DNA of 24,422 nucleotides from Bolinopsis microptera (lineage: Eukaryota; Ctenophora; Tentaculata; Lobata; Bolinopsidae), in the NCBI RefSeq assembly GCF_026151205.1, contig NW_026971878.1:1-24422 (forward strand), read 5' to 3'. Shown in pieces: positions 20,101-24,422 of the stretch (its first letter is position 1; each line of letters opens with the position of its first letter). Made by a program: the position numbers and the translations under genes. The notes under the pieces are model-generated. The model was given only the letters and a program-made list of their open reading frames with translations. It did no database searches and was not told the origin of the DNA.

Positions 20101-23100
20101 AAAGAACTTTTTTTTTTACCCGTAATAACCTTAAAAAATTATTTTTAGACATCCCTTTCCCCTTTTTTAAATTTTCCCCTGAAAAAAGTAAAAAGGTTTT
20201 AAAAAAAATTTTTTATTAAATTTTTTTTAAATTAAAATTCGTTTTTTTGAATAAATTTTTATTTTTATTTATTTATTCATTCTTGTATAAAAAGAGGCCC
20301 CGTTTTGTGTTTCCCCCCCCTTCTGGTAAATTTTAAAAGTTTTTATCCTGTTTTTTTTAAAAAAAACCACCCCTTTTTTTTCAAAAAAAAAAAAGGTTCG
20401 CCGTGACCCCCAAAAAAAAGCCCTTAAAAAAATGACCGAGTGTAAAAAAAAAAATTAAAAGGGCACCGGGAAAAAACCCCCTTGACCATAAAAAAAGGTT
20501 TCCCCCAATTTAAAATTTTTGGGGCCCCCCTATAAAAGGGACCAATTTAAATATAAGTTTTAAAAAAGATTGCGCAAAAAAAGGGAAGCTAGGTTTTTTT
20601 AAAATATTTTAAACTATTAATTTTAAAAAATTGCGAAAAATTTTTTCCCCCCCCCAAAAAAAACCCCGGGGGAAAAAAATAGAAAAAAAAAAACCCACCG
20701 AAAAAAAAAGACCCAAAATGACCCTCTGGGGGAAAAAACAAAAACCCCCCTTTTGCAAATGGGGTTGAAAAACCCCCCCCAAAATTTTTTGGGGAGGGGT
20801 TAGAAAAAAGGAAAAAGGAAAAAAAAAGGCCCCCAAAGCATTCTTAAATTTTGAATTTTTAAGGCCCCTTTTTATTTTTTTTTAAAATTTTTAACGGGCG
20901 GAAGTGAAAAAAATAACCTTTTGAAAAAAGGTCCCTTTTTTTTTAGCAAAAAATTTTTACTCCCGGGTGTTGCCAGCAAACGTTTAAAAAAAAGCAACGT
21001 GCCGAGCAAAAAACATCTTAACCCACGCCCCGGGTTTTTTTTTGATGATCCCCCTCCAGATTTAAAACTAGCCACATTTTTTTCGCCCACGCATGGATTT
21101 AATATTAAAACTTTGGTTTTGAATTTGGGAAAATTTTTTTGATGCGGTAAAAAAAATAAAAAATTCGTTTTTTGGGAACCCCCCAATACTAAAAACGCTT
21201 GCCCCCCCCCTTTTTTTTAAAATTTCCAATTTTGTCCCACAGTATAAACCCGAGCTAAAAAAAATGAAAGAAAAATTTAAAAAACATAACTGATTTTTTT
21301 AAAAATTTTTCCCCCCGAAACAAAAAACCTTTCGACTAGCGGGTTTTTTTTTAGTAAAAAAATAAAAAATTAATAATAATTTTACTGAAATTCCCCAAAA
21401 ACAATTGGTAAGGATGGAAAAATCCCCCTTGGGCGTTAAAAAATTTCCCCTGGAAATGGCCCCATTTAAAATCATTAAAAGGGGGCAATTCCCCCCCATT
21501 AAAATTAGTTTCATCAAAACCCCCATTGGTTCCTAAAAGTACATTTAAAAAATTTTGCCCCCCGGAATTTTTTCAAAAAAAGAAAAAAATGTTTTTTTTC
21601 AAAAAAAAAAATGGGGGAAAATTTTTTTTTGACTGTGGAGAAAATTGACAACAAAACGTTCAGCCCGGTTTTTAGAAAATGGGAAAAATAAAACCCCACC
21701 CCAAAACCTTAATTTTTGGCAAATCGACAAACCTCTTTTTTTTTTTTTTTTAAAATTTTTTTTTTAATTTTTGCCATTTGTTGGGGAAAAAAAAACTTTT
21801 ATCAAAAATTTTTTTAAAAAAAATTAAAAAATTTAAAAACCCAAAATTGGTGAGAGGCGACACCAGGTTAAATTCAACAATATAAATTTAAATAACACCA
21901 GAAAAAAAAATGGGAAGACCGACAGATTTTTTTAAAAAACTGGTGGGGAAAAAAAAAAATGGGGCGGAAAATTTTCGTTAGGGACTTGGTGCTCTGGGCC
22001 CCTTTTTTTTTCCTCAAGGTAAATCGTTGGAAAAACCCCAAAAAAATATAAAAAAAAATTCCCCGAACTTCGATTAAAAACAGCACCCAAAAAATTTTTA
22101 AAAATAAAAAAAGGGGTTTTGCCCAAAAGCAAAAAAATTGAAAAAAGACACTATTTTAATCCCCCCCGTAGAGATTTTTTGACAAAGGTTTTTAAATTAA
22201 ATCCCCTTTAAAGCGGGCCCCCCCCAAAACACAACAACAGGCCCTATAAAAATTACAAAGAAAAAAAACAAAATGGGCCCCGGCCTTAGCGAACGTAAAA
22301 TTAAACATTTGTAAACCCCTGTACCAAATTTTGTACAGCCCCGGGAAAATTTTTCCCAACAAAAAAAATTCAAATTAGCTCCCCGTTTTACGGAAAACCC
22401 CTTAAACCCCCGAGCAAAAGTCTTTTTTCCCAAATCTGAAAAAAGACACCCCCCGGGGGCCCCGTATATTACAATCAAAATTAAACGTCCCCCAAAATAA
22501 CCTCAGTAAAAAATCAAAAAGTTGGAAAGGAGGTGGCCCGTGGTTAAAAAAAAGACGTGGGGGCCCCCAAAGCAATAAAAAACGGCAGGGTTTTTTAGTC
22601 CCCCCCCCCCATTTTCCCCCCCCGGCGTGCTCAAAAAAATACGGATTCCAGACAATTTTTTAAATAATTCATTCCCCAAAAATCCCAAAACAAACAACCT
22701 GGGACGAAACAGATTTTCACAGGCCCCAAAAGAAAAATTTAAAGTGTAAACCCTCATTTTCAAAAATTTAAGAAATTTTTTGGGTCCACAAAGTTTTTTT
22801 AAAGTCCCCCAACCCCCCCAGCGTTCCGTGCGTGATTAAAAAGAAGAAAAACGGCCCCTTAAGTCCCAAATTTCCTTTTAATGAAAAACGAGGGTTGCGT
22901 TTTTTAAACTAGATAGGGAAAAGCCCCTTTAAAAAAATGAAAATGAAACCCCCTCCCAGCGAACACTAAAAGTTAAATGTTTGGGATAAAACCTTTTTGT
23001 TACGCAAAACCCCGAAACATTAAAAATATAAAGCCGGGGGGACTTTTTTAATTTTTAAAAAAAATTCGTTTGAAACGGGAAAAAAGGGGGCTCTTAAAAG

Positions 23101-24422
23101 CTTTAAATTTATATTTATTTTGCATGGGGTTTTTTTGGGGTTAATTGAAACCCAAAAACCCAAAAATTTTTTAATTATGTAGTTTAAAACAGATTGATCC
23201 CTAAAAAAACCCAGAAACCATTTTTTCCAAATTTTAAATAATTTATGGTTTTTTAAAAAAAAATTAAATTTATGGTATAAATGAGGATTTTTTCCCCCCC
23301 AACAGAAAAAGGAAAAAAATAAAATAAAAAAAAAAAAAAACGTTTTTCTTTTTGGCCCTTATGGCCCCCTATATATATAATGTGTACTAATACAGGGAAA
23401 ACGGTATTTTAATAAAGCAAAAGGCCCACCCGGGGACCGGAAAAACTAAAAAATTACTGATGAAGAACTTTAAACACGTACCCAACAAGGGGCCAAAGTC
23501 GAGAAAAGGGGCCCCCCTTTTTTTAAAATTAAAAACGGGGGTAAATCGCAAACTGACCCTCTTTTTTAACTCCAAAAAATCCCCCCCTTTAATTTTTTAC
23601 AGTTTTAAAAAACCCTTTTCAGGCCCGGGCCCCAAGGAACTTAAAAAATCCCAAAAAAGAGTAAACGAATTAATTTTGGGAATAGCTTTTAAGAAAGGGA
23701 AATTTTTTTTCGAAAACAAAAATTTAAAGACAAATTCAAAAAAGGGTTTTCAGGTGATGATAAAAACTCTAAACCACTCGAATACACGTGGGGCCCCTAC
23801 TTAAAACAGGGTTCCTAGATGGGCCCTCGGGACAATTTTCCCCCGTAACCCCCCTTTTATCTTCCCCAAAAACCCCCCCCCCTTAACCCAAAACCCTTTT
23901 AACTGAAAAACAAAACAAAAACTCCAAAAACCAAAAAAACGAAATTTTTCAACCCCCAACTTTCTTAGGTGGTCCCCTGCCCCCGTGATCGAAACAAAAA
24001 AATTTTTAAAAAAAAATTAAAGGGGCCCATAACTCCCGGGGGGGGGGGGGGGGGGAAATTTTTAAAAGGCCCAATGGGGGGGTTGACCCAGATTTACATT
24101 TCCCCCCAAAAAATACAAAACGATCCCCCAGAATGGGTTTTTTTCCCCAAACTTCCCCTAAGAAAAGGGGGCCCTTTTTTTTGAAAAAACCCCCCGCAAG
24201 TTTCCGGTTTAAAAAGGGGTTTTTTTTCAAAGCAAAGTTTTTTGGCACCTTTTAAAAAAAAGCCCCCCCCCTCCATAACGGTTAATTGTAAATAAACCCC
24301 CTTTAGAAAAAGTGTGCAAAAATAAAAAATTAAAAACCCTCGCGCCCCCCCGGAACCCCTTTACACCCCTTTTTTATTTTACCATAAATTCCAAAAAAAA
24401 ACTCCCCCCGGGTTTTGCCCCA
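20101..24422. other. Mixed blocky sequence with islands, no gene identified
   Basis: Islands of more normal complexity lie at 20,240-20,300, 20,885-21,145, 22,225-22,480, 22,640-22,730, 23,340-23,480 and 23,740-23,800. The first is an A/T-rich stretch with repeated ATTTATT-type words. The most protein-like frames are on the minus strand at 22,763-22,503 (86 residues, starting MKMRVYTLNFSFGACENLF) and on the plus strand at 23,460-23,804 (114 residues, lysine-rich). Neither shows a recognisable motif, and both run through homopolymer blocks, so I list neither as a gene. A run of 18 G lies at 24,038-24,055. Confidence 0.5.
22319..22338. repeat. 20-bp near-perfect palindrome
   Basis: CTGTAC and GTACAG flank an AAATTT core, so nine of ten base pairs match. 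It lies in a normal-looking island. By rough estimate one such palindrome is expected by chance in a window this long, so no function is assigned. Confidence 0.3.

Noticed and set aside
22510-22730. Possible third copy of the 2.2/8.9 kb repeat
   Set aside because: Only a few short words agree (TTTTTTAGTCCC, AAACAAAC). They do not keep the spacing, and chance matches are common in such low-complexity text.
1559-24422. CRISPR arrays, insertion sequences, phage or other prokaryotic systems
   Set aside because: I saw no regularly spaced repeats with unique spacers, no transposase or other recognisable protein motif and no ribosome-binding-site organisation. The context is eukaryotic.

Overview
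This window does not read as an ordinary gene-bearing region, and I found no new biological system in it. Positions 1 to about 1,558 look like normal eukaryotic genomic DNA. They hold a short, GC-richer, probably coding stretch at the left edge, best read as the last exon of a minus-strand gene, next to AT-rich non-coding DNA that looks like an intron or intergenic sequence. From about 1,559 onward the text changes abruptly into blocks of homopolymers. Counting by hand, positions 1-60 contain 49 base runs and positions 4,021-4,080 contain only 15. Dozens of reading frames are open there, but they encode only F, K, P, G, N and L-rich text produced by the runs. I call none of them genes.

The blocky text still carries underlying sequence. 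(1) About 1.1 kb at 2,204-3,310 reappears in the same order and orientation at 8,862-10,312. Six anchors keep an almost constant spacing ratio of about 1.30. Such uniform stretching is easier to explain by base calling or assembly than by evolution. (2) A tRNA-like or SINE-head element lies on the minus strand at 14,688-14,779, with near-consensus A and B boxes and a 7-bp closing stem. (3) Two similar stretches of about 290 bp lie at 15,448 and 15,986. (4) A minisatellite with a unit of about 60 bp lies at 16,391-16,717.

Layout: 1-300 candidate terminal exon and splice acceptor; 300-1,558 clean AT-rich DNA; 1,559-13,600 strongly blocky, with a milder AT-rich patch at 3,311-3,910; 13,601-24,422 less blocky, with islands of normal-looking sequence, the tRNA-like element and the repeats, and an excess of A and C on the plus strand at 16,380-16,740 and 18,600-20,100.

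The spliceosomal signals, pol III boxes, minisatellite and low gene density suggest a eukaryote, probably an animal, but nothing fixes the taxon. The likeliest account of most of the window is low-quality, poorly resolved or misassembled sequence. No operon, pathway or set of cooperating genes can be described.
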